Source: Myxococcota bacterium
GTDB taxonomy: Bacteria; Myxococcota_A; UBA9160; UBA6930
NCBI GenBank assembly: GCA_028277885.1
Contig: JANQFK010000029.1
Location: 62,001-126,000 of the forward strand
Direction: 5' to 3'
Length of the DNA: 64,000 nt
Of the stretch, positions 34,194 to 42,746 are shown one piece after another. Numbering within the stretch: position 1 is the first letter of the stretch; every line of letters begins with the position of its first letter. The notes beneath the pieces are model-generated. The model saw nothing but the letters and a program-made list of their open reading frames with translations, was not told where the DNA came from and ran no database searches. The position numbers and the translations under genes were made by a program.

Positions 34194-35387
34194 TCAGGCC
34201 CGCTCGAGGAGCAGGCAGCCCGCCAGCGGGCCGCCCCCGGCCGCCGCCACGGCGAGCCGCGGCGAGCCGGGCACCTGGCGCGCGCCCCCGTCGCCCCGGA
34301 GCTGGAGGCAGGCCTCGTGGAGGAAGCCGAAGCCGTGCAGGCGACCGCCGGAGAGCTGCCCGCCCTGGGTGTTGAGTGGCAGCTCGCCCTCGCGGGCGAT
34401 GCGGGCGCCGCCCTCGACGAAGCCGCCGCCCTCGCCGCGGCCGCAGAAGCCGAGGGCCTCGAGCCAGGCCAGCGCGAGGAAGCTGAAGCCGTCGTAGAGC
34501 TCGGCGACGTCGACGTCGCCGGGGCGGGCGTCGCTGCGCTCCCACAGCATGGCGGCGGCGTCGCGCAGCGCCATGGTGGTGAGGTCGTCCCACTGGTCCC
34601 AGGAGGGCCGCCCGCGGATCGCCGAGCCCACGGCCTGCACCCCGACGACCGGGTGCGGCCCGTCGCGGGCGAGCTCCCGCCGCGACACGACGAGCGCCGT
34701 GGCGCCGTCCACCGGGACGTCGCAGTCGTACAGGCACAGCGGCGTCGAGATCAGCGGCGCCGCCAGGTAGTCGTCGAGGGAGAGGGGCTGGCGGTACACG
34801 GCCTTCGGGTTGCCGGCTGCGTTGCGGCGCGCCGTGAGCGCGATCTGGGCGAGCTGCTCGCGCGTGGTGCCGTACTCGTGGAAGTGGCGCTGGGCGTAGA
34901 GCGCCACCCAGTTGGCCGGCGAGTAGGCGCGGAAGGGCAGGGTCCACTCCATGAAGCCGTCGGCCCGGGGCAGGCGGCCCTCGCGGCCGCCGGCGGGGCC
35001 GCGCCCGCCGCCGCCCTGGGCGCTCGCCTCCCACACCGAGCGGAAGCACAGCACGTGGTTGGCGAGCCCGGCCGCCACCGCGAGGCAGGCGTCGATCACG
35101 GCGCCGAGCTGGCCGGGCAGCTCGATGCCGCCGGTGTACCAGCGCAGCTCGAGGCGCAGCGCATCCTGCACCTCGGGGATGCCGGCGCCGCTGAAGCCCC
35201 GCGGCATCGGCATGGCGCCGGGGTAGGTGGCGAGGCCGTCCACGTCCTCCCGGCCCAGGCCGGCGTCCTCGATGGCGGCGAGACAGGCATCCAGGGTCAG
35301 GTCGAGCGGATCGCGCCCGAGCCGCCGGCCGACCTCGCTCTGGCCGAGCCCCGTGATGGCGGCGCGGCGCTCGAGGATCTCGGTCAC
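34194..35387 (-). CDS. Thiolase-like protein (lipid-transfer/aldolase type)
   Basis: 397 residues with the thiolase fold. Recognisable blocks are AAITGLGQSEVGRRLGRDP, the AYSPANWVALYAQRHF region, DVAELYDGFSFLALAWLEALG and LNTQGGQLSGGRLHGFG. At the position of the usual nucleophilic Cys the sequence reads TGGIELPGQ, so the Claisen-type mechanism is unlikely. Together with the overlapping DUF35 gene this resembles Ltp2-type retro-aldolases, which remove steroid side-chain carbons in complex with a DUF35 partner. GTG 35387 overlaps the DUF35 stop. A plain lipid-transfer role is the alternative. Confidence 0.82.
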   Translation of the reverse strand: MTEILERRAAITGLGQSEVGRRLGRDPLDLTLDACLAAIEDAGLGREDVDGLATYPGAMPMPRGFSGAGIPEVQDALRLELRWYTGGIELPGQLGAVIDACLAVAAGLANHVLCFRSVWEASAQGGGGRGPAGGREGRLPRADGFMEWTLPFRAYSPANWVALYAQRHFHEYGTTREQLAQIALTARRNAAGNPKAVYRQPLSLDDYLAAPLISTPLCLYDCDVPVDGATALVVSRRELARDGPHPVVGVQAVGSAIRGRPSWDQWDDLTTMALRDAAAMLWERSDARPGDVDVAELYDGFSFLALAWLEALGFCGRGEGGGFVEGGARIAREGELPLNTQGGQLSGGRLHGFGFLHEACLQLRGDGGARQVPGSPRLAVAAAGGGPLAGCLLLERA

Positions 35388-35800
35388 GGGTCGTCCACCG
35401 GCTCGAAGAGCGGGACGAAGGCCTCGCCGCAGTCCTCGAAGCGCACCCGCACCTCGAGGCCGATGCGCGCCGCCTCGGGCGGGCAGCCGACCAGGTTCGA
35501 CATGAGGCGCAGGCCGGGCTGCTCGGCGAGCTCGACCAGCACGATCGCGTAGGGCTGGTCCTCGCCCGGCACCCAGGCCTTGTGGTTGATGGTGAAGCTC
35601 ACCACGCGGCCGCGGCCGGAGACCGCCTCGGGGGCGAGCTCGCGCCCCAGGCACTGCGGGCAGCGCGGCGCGGGCGGATGCAGCCAGGTGCGACAGGCCG
35701 CGCAGCGCAGGAAGCGCAGCTCGCCCGCGGCGCCGCCCTGCCAGAAGTGCGCGTTGCCCGGGTGGATGCGGGGCAGGATGCGGAGCGGCGACGGAGCCAT
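35384..35800 (-). CDS. DUF35 (Zn-ribbon/OB-fold) protein
   Basis: 138 residues: an N-terminal helix, a rubredoxin-like zinc ribbon with CAAC and CPQC (about residues 33-50), and a C-terminal OB-fold that binds acyl-CoA (GRVVSFTINHKAW, YAIVLVELAE). DUF35 proteins act as partners of thiolase-like enzymes and hydratases. It is the first gene of the seven-gene minus-strand operon. A TACGCT box lies nine bases before its ATG, and a TCTGAC-type operator lies just upstream. Confidence 0.9.
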   Translation of the reverse strand: MAPSPLRILPRIHPGNAHFWQGGAAGELRFLRCAACRTWLHPPAPRCPQCLGRELAPEAVSGRGRVVSFTINHKAWVPGEDQPYAIVLVELAEQPGLRLMSNLVGCPPEAARIGLEVRVRFEDCGEAFVPLFEPVDDP

Positions 35801-35820
35801 GGAGGGGCCAGCGTACGGGA

Positions 35821-35841
35821 GATCTGACGACCCGTCACATC
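35821..35841. promoter_or_regulatory. TCTGAC operator, site 1
   Basis: Arms GATCTGAC and GTCACATC with a five-base spacer and one mismatch. It lies between the divergent DUF35 and AMP-ligase genes and covers the -35 position (TGAC) of the rightward promoter. It is one of five such sites in the island. Confidence 0.65.
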
Positions 35842-35846
35842 CGGCC

Positions 35847-35852
35847 TAGACT
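35847..35852 (+). promoter_or_regulatory. -10 box TAGACT of a probable leaderless promoter
   Basis: TAGACT ends six bases before the GTG of the AMP-ligase-like gene. A -35-like CTGACG lies 17 bases upstream, within operator site 1. No ribosome-binding site is present. Confidence 0.5.
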
Positions 35853-35858
35853 GGCTCC

Positions 35859-37409
35859 GTGGACGCTCTCCACGCCATCGGGCTCGGCGACGTGCTGCGT
35901 GAGCATCGCCGCAGCAACCCCCGACAGCACGCCGCGGTCTGCGGCGGCGAGCGGCTCCTCTACCCGGCCCTCGACGAGCGCGTGAACCGCCTGGCCCAGG
36001 TCTTCCGGCAAGAGGGCGTGGGCGACGGCGACCGGATCCTGTGGCTGGGACAGAACTGCCACCGCCTGCTCGAGGCCCTGCTCGCGGCGGCCAAGCTCGG
36101 CGCCGTGTTCGCCCCGCTGAACTGGCGCCAGAGCGCCGACGAGCTCGGCTTCGTGCTGCGCGACGCCGCGCCCCGGCTGGTGCTCTGGCAGGAGGCGGAG
36201 ATCGGCGCCACGGCGGCCGAGGCGCGCGGCGCCGACGCCTCCGGCGCCGCGTGGCTTGGGCACGACGGCGGCGGCGACGCGGGCTACGAGGGGCGCCTCG
36301 CCGCGGCGAAGCCCGAGGACCCCGGGCGCGAGGTCGATCCCGCGCTGCCGCTGCTCCAGCTCTACACCGGCGCCTTCGGCGGGCGGCCCCACGGCGCGCT
36401 GCTCTCCCACACCGCGCTGCTGCTCCAGAGCCTCGTGGTGGCGCGCCTCCAGGACGTGGACCGCGACAGCGTGTACCTGAACTGCGGCGCGCTCTTCCAC
36501 GTGGCGGCGCTGATGACCACCCTCGCCACCTTCGTGTGGGGCGGCACCAACGTGTTCACGCCGCGGGTCGACGCCGAGGAGCTGTGCCGGCTGGTCTCCG
36601 AGGAGCGCTGCACGATCGCGTTCCTGATGGGACCCACCGTGGGCCAGCTGGCCGACGCCAACCGCGACGGGCGCTGGGACCTGTCGAGCCTGCGCAGCCT
36701 GCCGGGCTCGGCCGAGTGGAGCGCGATGACGACGCCGGACACGAGCCCCTGGGGCCGGCGGCCCGGCGGCTACGGCCAGACCGAGACCATGGGGCTCCTC
36801 ACCTTCGCGGCCCTCGGCGAGGGCGCCGGGGGCAGCCACGGGCGGCCGTCGCCCCTGGTGCAGCTGCGCCTCGTGGACCCCGAGGGCCGCGAGGTGGCGC
36901 CCGGGGAGGTCGGCGAGATCGTGGCCCGGGGGCCCACGGTGATGAACGGCTACCTCGGCCGCGACGAGCTCAACCGCGAGCGGCAGCGCGGAGGTTGGCA
37001 CCACACCCACGACCTCGGGCGGCGCGAGCCCGACGGGTCCGTCAGCTTCGTCGGCCCCAAGACGCGGCTCCTCAAGTCGGCGGCGGAGAACATCTACCCC
37101 GCCGAGGTCGAGGGCTGCCTGCGCACCCACGCCGCCGTGGCGGACTGCGCCGTGATCGGGGTGCCGGACCGCAAGTGGGGGCAGAGCGTGAAGGCGGTGG
37201 TGGTGCTGCGCGAGGGCCGGACGGCGGGGGCCGAGGAGCTGATCGCCCACTGCCGCGAGCGCATTGCCTCCTACAAGAAGCCGCGCAGCGTCGAGTTCGT
37301 GGACGCGCTGCCGCGCAAGGGCTTCGCGGTGGACTACGAGGCCCTCGACGAGCGCTTCGGCGGCGGTGGCTACCCGGGCGAGGGCGGGGGCCGGCCCGTC
37401 AGCGTCTGA
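35859..37409 (+). CDS. AMP-ligase-like (ANL superfamily) protein with altered catalytic motifs
   Basis: 516 residues with clear ANL architecture: ERVNRLAQVF, GDRILWLGQN, GGYGQTETMG, the domain hinge region HTHDLGRREPDGS and AENIYPAEVEGCL. The P-loop, however, reads LYTGAFGGRPHGAL instead of YTSGTTGxPKG, with His for the usual Lys. The C-terminal A10 motif reads LPRKGFAVDYEAL, lacking the GK that supplies the catalytic lysine. It may be a specialised or non-adenylating homologue. Its 3' end overlaps the convergent TetR2 gene by 40 bases. Leaderless GTG start behind operator site 1. Confidence 0.85.
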   Translation: MDALHAIGLGDVLREHRRSNPRQHAAVCGGERLLYPALDERVNRLAQVFRQEGVGDGDRILWLGQNCHRLLEALLAAAKLGAVFAPLNWRQSADELGFVLRDAAPRLVLWQEAEIGATAAEARGADASGAAWLGHDGGGDAGYEGRLAAAKPEDPGREVDPALPLLQLYTGAFGGRPHGALLSHTALLLQSLVVARLQDVDRDSVYLNCGALFHVAALMTTLATFVWGGTNVFTPRVDAEELCRLVSEERCTIAFLMGPTVGQLADANRDGRWDLSSLRSLPGSAEWSAMTTPDTSPWGRRPGGYGQTETMGLLTFAALGEGAGGSHGRPSPLVQLRLVDPEGREVAPGEVGEIVARGPTVMNGYLGRDELNRERQRGGWHHTHDLGRREPDGSVSFVGPKTRLLKSAAENIYPAEVEGCLRTHAAVADCAVIGVPDRKWGQSVKAVVVLREGRTAGAEELIAHCRERIASYKKPRSVEFVDALPRKGFAVDYEALDERFGGGGYPGEGGGRPVSV

Positions 37410-38044
37410 ACCAGGATCCGGGCGCAGCTCTCCACCAGGTCGTCGCGCATCACGCCGTAGTACTCGAGCTCGGTGTGGTACGCCGCGAGCCGCTCGAGCA
37501 TGGAGGCCAGGGCCGCGGCGGCCGCGTAGGGGTGGATCTCCGCCGCCACGCGCCCCTCCTTCTGGAGCCCGGTGATCTGCTCGGCGAGGCGCTCGAGGAG
37601 CGGCGCGAGGGCGGCGCGGCGGGCGCGCTGGAAGCGGCGGTCGCCCTCCTCGGCGGCGAGGTTGCGGATGCGCAGCACGGCGCGGTGGGCGTCCCAGTGG
37701 CGCACGAACCCGTCCACCACGGCGCGGGCGGTCTCGAGGCCCCTGCGCCCGCGCCAGGGCCCGTCGATGAGGTCGAGCAGGGCCGGCATCTCCTCGGCGG
37801 CGCGCTCGGCGAGGTGCAGCACGGCGTCGGGGACGTCCTTGAAGTACTGGTAGAAGGTTGCGGGCGAAGTGCCCACCTGGCGAGCGATCTCCACCACCGA
37901 GAGCTCGCGGACGCCGCGCTCGCCGAGCAGCTCCTCGGTGGCGTCGAGGATTCGCTGGCGGGTCTGGAGCGCGCGGGCTCCGAGGGGCCGCCCGCTCTGG
38001 TCCATGGGCTTGCGGGCCGGCCGGCCGCCGGGTGCCGGGGCCAC
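37370..38044 (-). CDS. TetR-family regulator 2
   Basis: 224 residues. The helix-turn-helix is ELSVVEIARQVGTSPATFYQ followed by YFKDVPDAVLH, typical of TetR; the C-terminal domain is helical (AAALASMLERLAAYHTELEY). GTG 38044 is preferred: it overlaps the PaaK-like stop (TAGTG) and has GGAGG upstream, whereas ATG 38005 has no ribosome-binding site. It is co-transcribed with the PaaK-like gene from the promoter that carries operator site 2, which makes it the best candidate for the protein that binds all five TCTGAC sites. Its 3' end overlaps the convergent ligase gene. Confidence 0.9.
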   Translation of the reverse strand: MAPAPGGRPARKPMDQSGRPLGARALQTRQRILDATEELLGERGVRELSVVEIARQVGTSPATFYQYFKDVPDAVLHLAERAAEEMPALLDLIDGPWRGRRGLETARAVVDGFVRHWDAHRAVLRIRNLAAEEGDRRFQRARRAALAPLLERLAEQITGLQKEGRVAAEIHPYAAAAALASMLERLAAYHTELEYYGVMRDDLVESCARILVQTLTGRPPPSPG

Positions 38045-39348
38045 TAGGCCTCCACGACCCGCTGGGCCTTGTAGCCCGAGCGCGGCAGCGTGTCCCGGGC
38101 CAGCACCTCGACCCGGGCGTCGAGCTGGAGCCGCTCGCGGATCTCGCCGCGGCAGCGGCCCGCGACCTCGTCGGGGTCGCCCTCGGCGAGCTCGACCCGC
38201 ACCACCAGCTCGGCGGCGTCGTCGCGCGGCCGCACCACCGCCCACTCGAGGGAGGGCTTCGTGACGGGCTCCACGGCGCGCAGCGCCGCCTCGAGCTCGG
38301 CGGTCTGGAAGTGCTTGCCCTGGCTGCGCAGCAGGTCCTTGAAGCGGCCGCCCCAGAAGCCGCGCACGCTGGTCTCGCCGCAGCCGCAGGGCTCCCGCGT
38401 GATCGAGCAGGCCTCCTCCAGGGCGTAGCGGAGCAGGCCGTTGTCGCGGTCGAGGGTGGTGACCGTGAGGTCGCCCCACTCGCCGTCGGGCACCGGGCGG
38501 CCGGTCTCGGGGTCCACCGCCTCCACGATCGCCCAGTCCTCGTTCAGGTGGGCGCCGGGCTCGCCGCAGCTGTTGCCGAGGTACGCGTAGCACTCGAGCC
38601 CCGCGGTCACGAGGGGCATGCCCTTGCCGCCGGGCATGGCCGGGATCTCGAGCCCCACGTCCTCGCGCGGGTCGAGGCCGAGCTTGGCCGAGACCTCGAA
38701 GAAGCGACCCAGGGAGAAGCCCACGAAGGGGATGTCGGGCTTCATGCGCAGCCAGGCGCGGATGCCCTGCTCGGCGAGCTCGTCGGTGTCCGGCGGCGGC
38801 ACCCACAGGTTCACCAGCCCGAAGTACTCGTAGGCCCCCGAGAGCATGGCGCCGCCGCCGTACAGGTAGGCCGGGTGGGCGTGGGTGGCGACCATCCCGG
38901 GTCGCCAGCCCGAGCGCCAGAAGTTGCGCGCCGCCGACTCGTACTCCACCCACAGGTCGTGGCGGGTCCACATCATCACCGTGGGCGTGCCCGTCGTGCC
39001 CGTGGACTGGCCGATGCGCACGCAGCGGCGCACGTCGGTGAAGCGGTAGTCGCCGAAGGGCGGCTCGGCGGCCTCGGAGTCGCGCAGCTCCTGCTTCACG
39101 GTGCGCGGCAGGCCGGCCAGGTCGTCGACGCCCTTCACGTCGTCGGGGGACGCGACCCCCGCCGCCTCGAGCTTGCGCCGGAAGTGCGGGACCGGGGTCT
39201 CCCAGATGCGCCGCAGCATGCGCCGCAGCGCCTCGTCCCGACGCAGGCGGCGCTCCTCGCGCGGGCGGGTCTGGGCCTCGGGGTCCCAGAAGGCCTGGTC
39301 GGGCTCGCGGGGCGTGGGCCCGAGCACCTCGGGTCCGGAGGCGGGCAT
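38044..39348 (-). CDS. Phenylacetate-CoA ligase-like (PaaK family) enzyme
   Basis: 434 residues, matching PaaK-family length. The P-loop is GQSTGTTGTPTVMMW, the substrate-side motifs include FVGFSLGRFFEV and AYLGNSCGEPGAH, and the C-terminal domain ends LPRSGYKAQRVVEA with a Lys in the expected place. It forms CoA thioesters of aromatic or other ring acids. It is the first gene of a two-gene unit with TetR2 and is divergent from an acyl-CoA dehydrogenase gene across operator site 2. The exact substrate cannot be read from the sequence. Confidence 0.85.
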   Translation of the reverse strand: MPASGPEVLGPTPREPDQAFWDPEAQTRPREERRLRRDEALRRMLRRIWETPVPHFRRKLEAAGVASPDDVKGVDDLAGLPRTVKQELRDSEAAEPPFGDYRFTDVRRCVRIGQSTGTTGTPTVMMWTRHDLWVEYESAARNFWRSGWRPGMVATHAHPAYLYGGGAMLSGAYEYFGLVNLWVPPPDTDELAEQGIRAWLRMKPDIPFVGFSLGRFFEVSAKLGLDPREDVGLEIPAMPGGKGMPLVTAGLECYAYLGNSCGEPGAHLNEDWAIVEAVDPETGRPVPDGEWGDLTVTTLDRDNGLLRYALEEACSITREPCGCGETSVRGFWGGRFKDLLRSQGKHFQTAELEAALRAVEPVTKPSLEWAVVRPRDDAAELVVRVELAEGDPDEVAGRCRGEIRERLQLDARVEVLARDTLPRSGYKAQRVVEA

Positions 39349-39415
39349 CGCTTTCGTCCTCGGTGGGCGGCGTCCGCATCGCCCGGGAAGCGCCCGATTC
39401 GGGCCGGTTGCGGCA

Positions 39416-39436
39416 AATCTGACGATATATCAGATT
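39416..39436. promoter_or_regulatory. TCTGAC operator, site 2
   Basis: Arms AATCTGAC and ATCAGATT around GATAT (one mismatch between the arms), in the AT-rich spot between the paaK-like/tetR2 unit and the acyl-CoA dehydrogenase gene. It overlaps possible -10 elements for both directions. Confidence 0.72.
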
Positions 39437-39450
39437 ATCCCGGGGTTCCA

Positions 39451-40584
39451 ATGGACGCGCGCTTCACCGACGAGCAGGGGCTGCTGCGCGAGAGCGCACG
39501 GGAGTTCCTCGCCCGCGAGTGTCCCATGGCCGTCGTGCGCAGCGTGAGCGACGACGGCAAGGCGTTCCCCGAGCCGCTGTGGCGCCAGATCGCGGAGCTC
39601 GGCTGGCCGGGGCTGGTGCTGCCCGAGCGCCACGGCGGCGCGGGCCTCGGCATGCTCGAGCTGGCGATCCTGCTGGAGGAGATGGGGCGCGTGCTGCTGC
39701 CCGGCCCGTTCCTCTCGTCGGTGGCGCTCGGCGGCCTCGCTGTCGCAATCGCGGGCACGCCGGAGCAGCAGGCGCGCTGGCTGCCGGACCTCGCCGCCGG
39801 ACGCCGCCGCGCCACCCTCGCGCTCGCCGACGCCGACGCCACGGGTCAGGGTGCCGGCGCGGCGCGCCCCGACGCCCGACGCGAGGGTGCAGCGCTGCGC
39901 CTCGACGGCGAGCGGCGCTTCGTTCTCGACGCCGAGGGCGCGGACGCGCTCGTGGTGCCGGCCAGCCTGGAAGACGGCGAGACGGTCCTGCTCTGGGTCG
40001 AGAGCGACGCCCGCGGCCTGGACTTGCGACCCGTCTCCTGGGTGGACGGCACGCGCCGCGTCTGCGAGGTCCGGCTCGACGGCGTGGCGGTGGACGCCGA
40101 GGCCGCGCGCCTGGGCGGGCCGGGCGCCGGCGCGGAGGCCCTGGGGTCGCTGCTCGACCGCGCCCGCATCGCGCTGTGCGCGGATCTGTGCGGGATCGCG
40201 GGCCGGGTGCTCGAGCTCTCCGTCGCCTACGCGAAGACCCGGGAGCAGTTCGGTCGGCCCATCGGGAGCTTCCAGGCCATCCAGCACCGCTGCGCCGACA
40301 TGCTGGTGGACGTGGAGGCCATGCGCTCGGCCACCTGGTACGCGGCCTGGGCGCTCGACGCCGACGCCCCCGACGCCCACCGAGCCGCCTGCATGGCGAA
40401 GGCCTGGTGCGCCGACGCGGGGCCGCGGGTCGCCGGCTGCGGGATCCAGATCCACGGCGGCCAGGGGTTCACCTGGGAGCAGGACCTGCACCTCTACTAC
40501 AAGCGCGCCAAGTCCTCGGAGCTGCTGCTCGGGGACGCGACCTGGCACCGCGAGCTGGTGGCTCGCGACCGCCTCGGTCCCTGA
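39451..40584 (+). CDS. Acyl-CoA dehydrogenase (copy 1)
   Basis: 377 residues of the FAD-dependent acyl-CoA dehydrogenase fold: N-terminal helices (FTDEQGLLRESAREFLAREC), GLVLPERHGGAGLGMLE, a beta domain that is somewhat degenerate, and the C-terminal helical bundle with AKTREQFGRPIGSFQAIQHR and IQIHGGQGFTWEQD. The mid-domain flavin motif is weak, as in the smaller subunits of heterotetrameric steroid dehydrogenases, so it may need a partner. It starts 14 bases after operator site 2 and is followed after 16 bases by the Zn-dehydrogenase gene. Confidence 0.88.
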   Translation: MDARFTDEQGLLRESAREFLARECPMAVVRSVSDDGKAFPEPLWRQIAELGWPGLVLPERHGGAGLGMLELAILLEEMGRVLLPGPFLSSVALGGLAVAIAGTPEQQARWLPDLAAGRRRATLALADADATGQGAGAARPDARREGAALRLDGERRFVLDAEGADALVVPASLEDGETVLLWVESDARGLDLRPVSWVDGTRRVCEVRLDGVAVDAEAARLGGPGAGAEALGSLLDRARIALCADLCGIAGRVLELSVAYAKTREQFGRPIGSFQAIQHRCADMLVDVEAMRSATWYAAWALDADAPDAHRAACMAKAWCADAGPRVAGCGIQIHGGQGFTWEQDLHLYYKRAKSSELLLGDATWHRELVARDRLGP

Positions 40585-40600
40585 GGGAGCGGGCGCCACC

Positions 40601-41794
40601 GTGCGCGGACTGCTCTTCGACCACAGCCTGCCGCGCCTGGCCGCCACGCGCCTCGCCGGCTTCGTCACGCCGCGCGCCTTCGTGGCCGCCAGCGCGCCGG
40701 TGCGCCTCGCCCGGCTGCCCGAGCCCGAGCCGCCGGGGCCGGGCTGGGTGCGCTGCCGCACGCTGCTCTCGGGCATCTGCGGCTCGGACTCGAAGCAGAT
40801 CTTCCTGAACGGCGCCCGGGACAACCCGCTGACCGCGCTGATCAGCTTCCCCCACGTGCTGGGCCACGAGGCCGTGGCGGTGCGCGAGGACACCGGCGAG
40901 CGGGTGGTGCTGAACCCCTGGCTCTCCTGCGGGCCGCGCGGCGTCGAGCCCGCCTGCGGGTCCTGTCGGGAGGGCAACTACCCCGCCTGCCTCTCCTTCA
41001 CCGGGGGCTGCCTGCCGGCCTCGATCCACCTCGGCAACTGCGCCTCGGCGCCGGGCACCCACGCCGACGGCTTCGTCGCCCACGAGAGCCAGCTGTTCGC
41101 GGTCCCCGACGCTCTCCCCAGCGAGACGGCGGTGCTCGCCGACCCGGTGAGCGTCTCGCTGCACTCGCTGCTGAAGCGGCCACCCCGGCCGGGGCGGCCC
41201 GCGCTCGTGTACGGCGGCGGCACCCTCGGCCTCGCGGCGATCGCGCTGCTGCGTCACCTGCATCCCGACGTCCCGGTGTGGGCGGTGAGCCGGCCGGGCC
41301 CGCGCGCCGAGCGGGCGCGGGCCCTCGGCGCCCAGGAGGTCTTCGTCGGCGGGCCCGACGCCGTGGTGGAAGCGGTGGCGCGCCTGTGCGGCACGCGGCC
41401 CCACGTGCCGTGGAGCGGGCGCTCGTGGCTCCAGGAGGGCCCGGGCGTGGTCTACGACACCGTGGGCAGTCCCGAGAGCGTCGACACGGCGCTGCGCGTG
41501 ATCGAGACCGGTGGCGCGCTGGTGGTCTCGGGCGTGGAGGCGCCCCGGCGCTTCGAGTGGACGCCGCTCTACTTCAAGGAGGTGGAGATGGTGGGCTCCA
41601 ACGCCTTCGGCATCGAGGAGCTCGGCGGGGTCTCGCGACACGCCTTCGAGCACTACTTCGACCTGGTGGCGAAGGGCCTCGACGTGGCGTCCCTGGTCAC
41701 CCACCGCTTCCCGCTGGCCGAGTGGGGCCGCGCGCTCACCACCATCGCGCGACGCGGCCGCACCGGCGCCATCAAGGTGCTGCTCGAGCCCTGA
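40601..41794 (+). CDS. Zinc-dependent alcohol dehydrogenase (MDR family)
   Basis: 397 residues. The catalytic zinc site begins with CGSDSKQ and GHEAVAV; the structural zinc loop carries its Cys in CGPRGVEPACGSCREGNYPAC-like spacing (about 107-127). The Rossmann motif is YGGGTLGLAAIALL, and GGALVVSGVEAPR follows. It oxidises a secondary or primary alcohol with NAD(P). GTG 40601 follows the acyl-CoA dehydrogenase stop by 16 bases, so both belong to one transcript. The long spacing between the C-terminal blocks is slightly unusual for the family. The 136 bases that follow before the next gene hold only a weak inverted repeat (GCCGGGAATCCGGC). Confidence 0.88.
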   Translation: MRGLLFDHSLPRLAATRLAGFVTPRAFVAASAPVRLARLPEPEPPGPGWVRCRTLLSGICGSDSKQIFLNGARDNPLTALISFPHVLGHEAVAVREDTGERVVLNPWLSCGPRGVEPACGSCREGNYPACLSFTGGCLPASIHLGNCASAPGTHADGFVAHESQLFAVPDALPSETAVLADPVSVSLHSLLKRPPRPGRPALVYGGGTLGLAAIALLRHLHPDVPVWAVSRPGPRAERARALGAQEVFVGGPDAVVEAVARLCGTRPHVPWSGRSWLQEGPGVVYDTVGSPESVDTALRVIETGGALVVSGVEAPRRFEWTPLYFKEVEMVGSNAFGIEELGGVSRHAFEHYFDLVAKGLDVASLVTHRFPLAEWGRALTTIARRGRTGAIKVLLEP

Positions 41795-41930
41795 GTCGGG
41801 GTTCGAAGAGTGGGTCCGCGAGGAGTCGAGCGAGGCCCTGCCTGCCGGGAATCCGGCTTCCTGGAACGGGGCACGCCCGCGGGCTACGCAGGGTCCGTGC
41901 CAGGCCCAGTCGTCGAACCACGACCGAGGC

Positions 41931-42746
41931 TCAGGGGCGACCGGCGAAGAACAGCCGCTCGGCGTTCCCATACAGGAACTGCTCGAGCACGCCGGGCCGC
42001 AGGTCGAGCTCGAGGGCCGACTCGACGCAGCGCTTCATCTGGATGGCGGGGTGGTCCGAGGCGAAGATCACCTTGTCCCGACCGCGCGTGTTCATGAACT
42101 GGAGCAGGTCCGGCGGCAGGTACTTGGGCAGGTAGGCGGAGGTCATCAGGTGCAGGCCCGGGTACTTGAGCATGAGCCGCGTCGCGATGCCCCACCACGG
42201 GTCCGCGCCGTGGGCCATCACGAGGACCAGCTCCGGGAAGTGCAGGCAGACCTTGTCGAGGTGCATGGGGTTCTGGCACTCGCCCGGGGCCGGCGGGCCG
42301 GGAATGCCGGTGTTGACGCTGATCGGCAGGCCCAGCTCGACGCACTTGGCGTAGACGGGGTAGTAGACGGCGTCGTTGGGGGGCAGGTCGAAGTAGAAGG
42401 GCGTGACCCGCGCCAGCACCAGGGGCTGCTCCCGGGCCATGGTCTCGAGGGCGCGGATCGTCTTCATGCCCTTGCGCGGGTCGAGGTGGGCGCTCAGCAC
42501 GAAGCGCTCCGGGTCGGCCTCGGGGAAGCTCATGGCGTGCTCCGAGGGCCGCAGGACGTCGGTGGTGACGATGGCCTTCTCGACCCCCACCTCGTCCATC
42601 ATCTTGAGCGTCTCCTCCACGGAGTAGTTCCGGAAGAAGCTCTCACCCTGCTTGAAGTAGCGGCTGGCGACCTCGACGAGGTAGTCGGGGCGGCCCATCT
42701 CGCCCATGGAGACGTTCACCCAGGCATCGATGGCACGGACGGTCAC
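41931..42746 (-). CDS. Amidohydrolase-2 family TIM-barrel hydrolase (copy 1)
   Basis: 271 residues of the PF04909-type metal-dependent hydrolase/decarboxylase family. Typical blocks are RAIDAWVNVSMGE at the first strand, GLPISVNTGIPGPPAPGE, LVMAHGADPWWGIA with a metal His, and VIFASDHPAIQMKRC with the catalytic Asp. The first strand lacks the usual HxH pair (WVN), so metal binding may differ from classical members. It is last in a six-gene minus-strand operon and overlaps the Rieske gene (GTGA). Ring-opening or decarboxylation of an oxygenated intermediate is plausible. Confidence 0.83.
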   Translation of the reverse strand: MTVRAIDAWVNVSMGEMGRPDYLVEVASRYFKQGESFFRNYSVEETLKMMDEVGVEKAIVTTDVLRPSEHAMSFPEADPERFVLSAHLDPRKGMKTIRALETMAREQPLVLARVTPFYFDLPPNDAVYYPVYAKCVELGLPISVNTGIPGPPAPGECQNPMHLDKVCLHFPELVLVMAHGADPWWGIATRLMLKYPGLHLMTSAYLPKYLPPDLLQFMNTRGRDKVIFASDHPAIQMKRCVESALELDLRPGVLEQFLYGNAERLFFAGRP

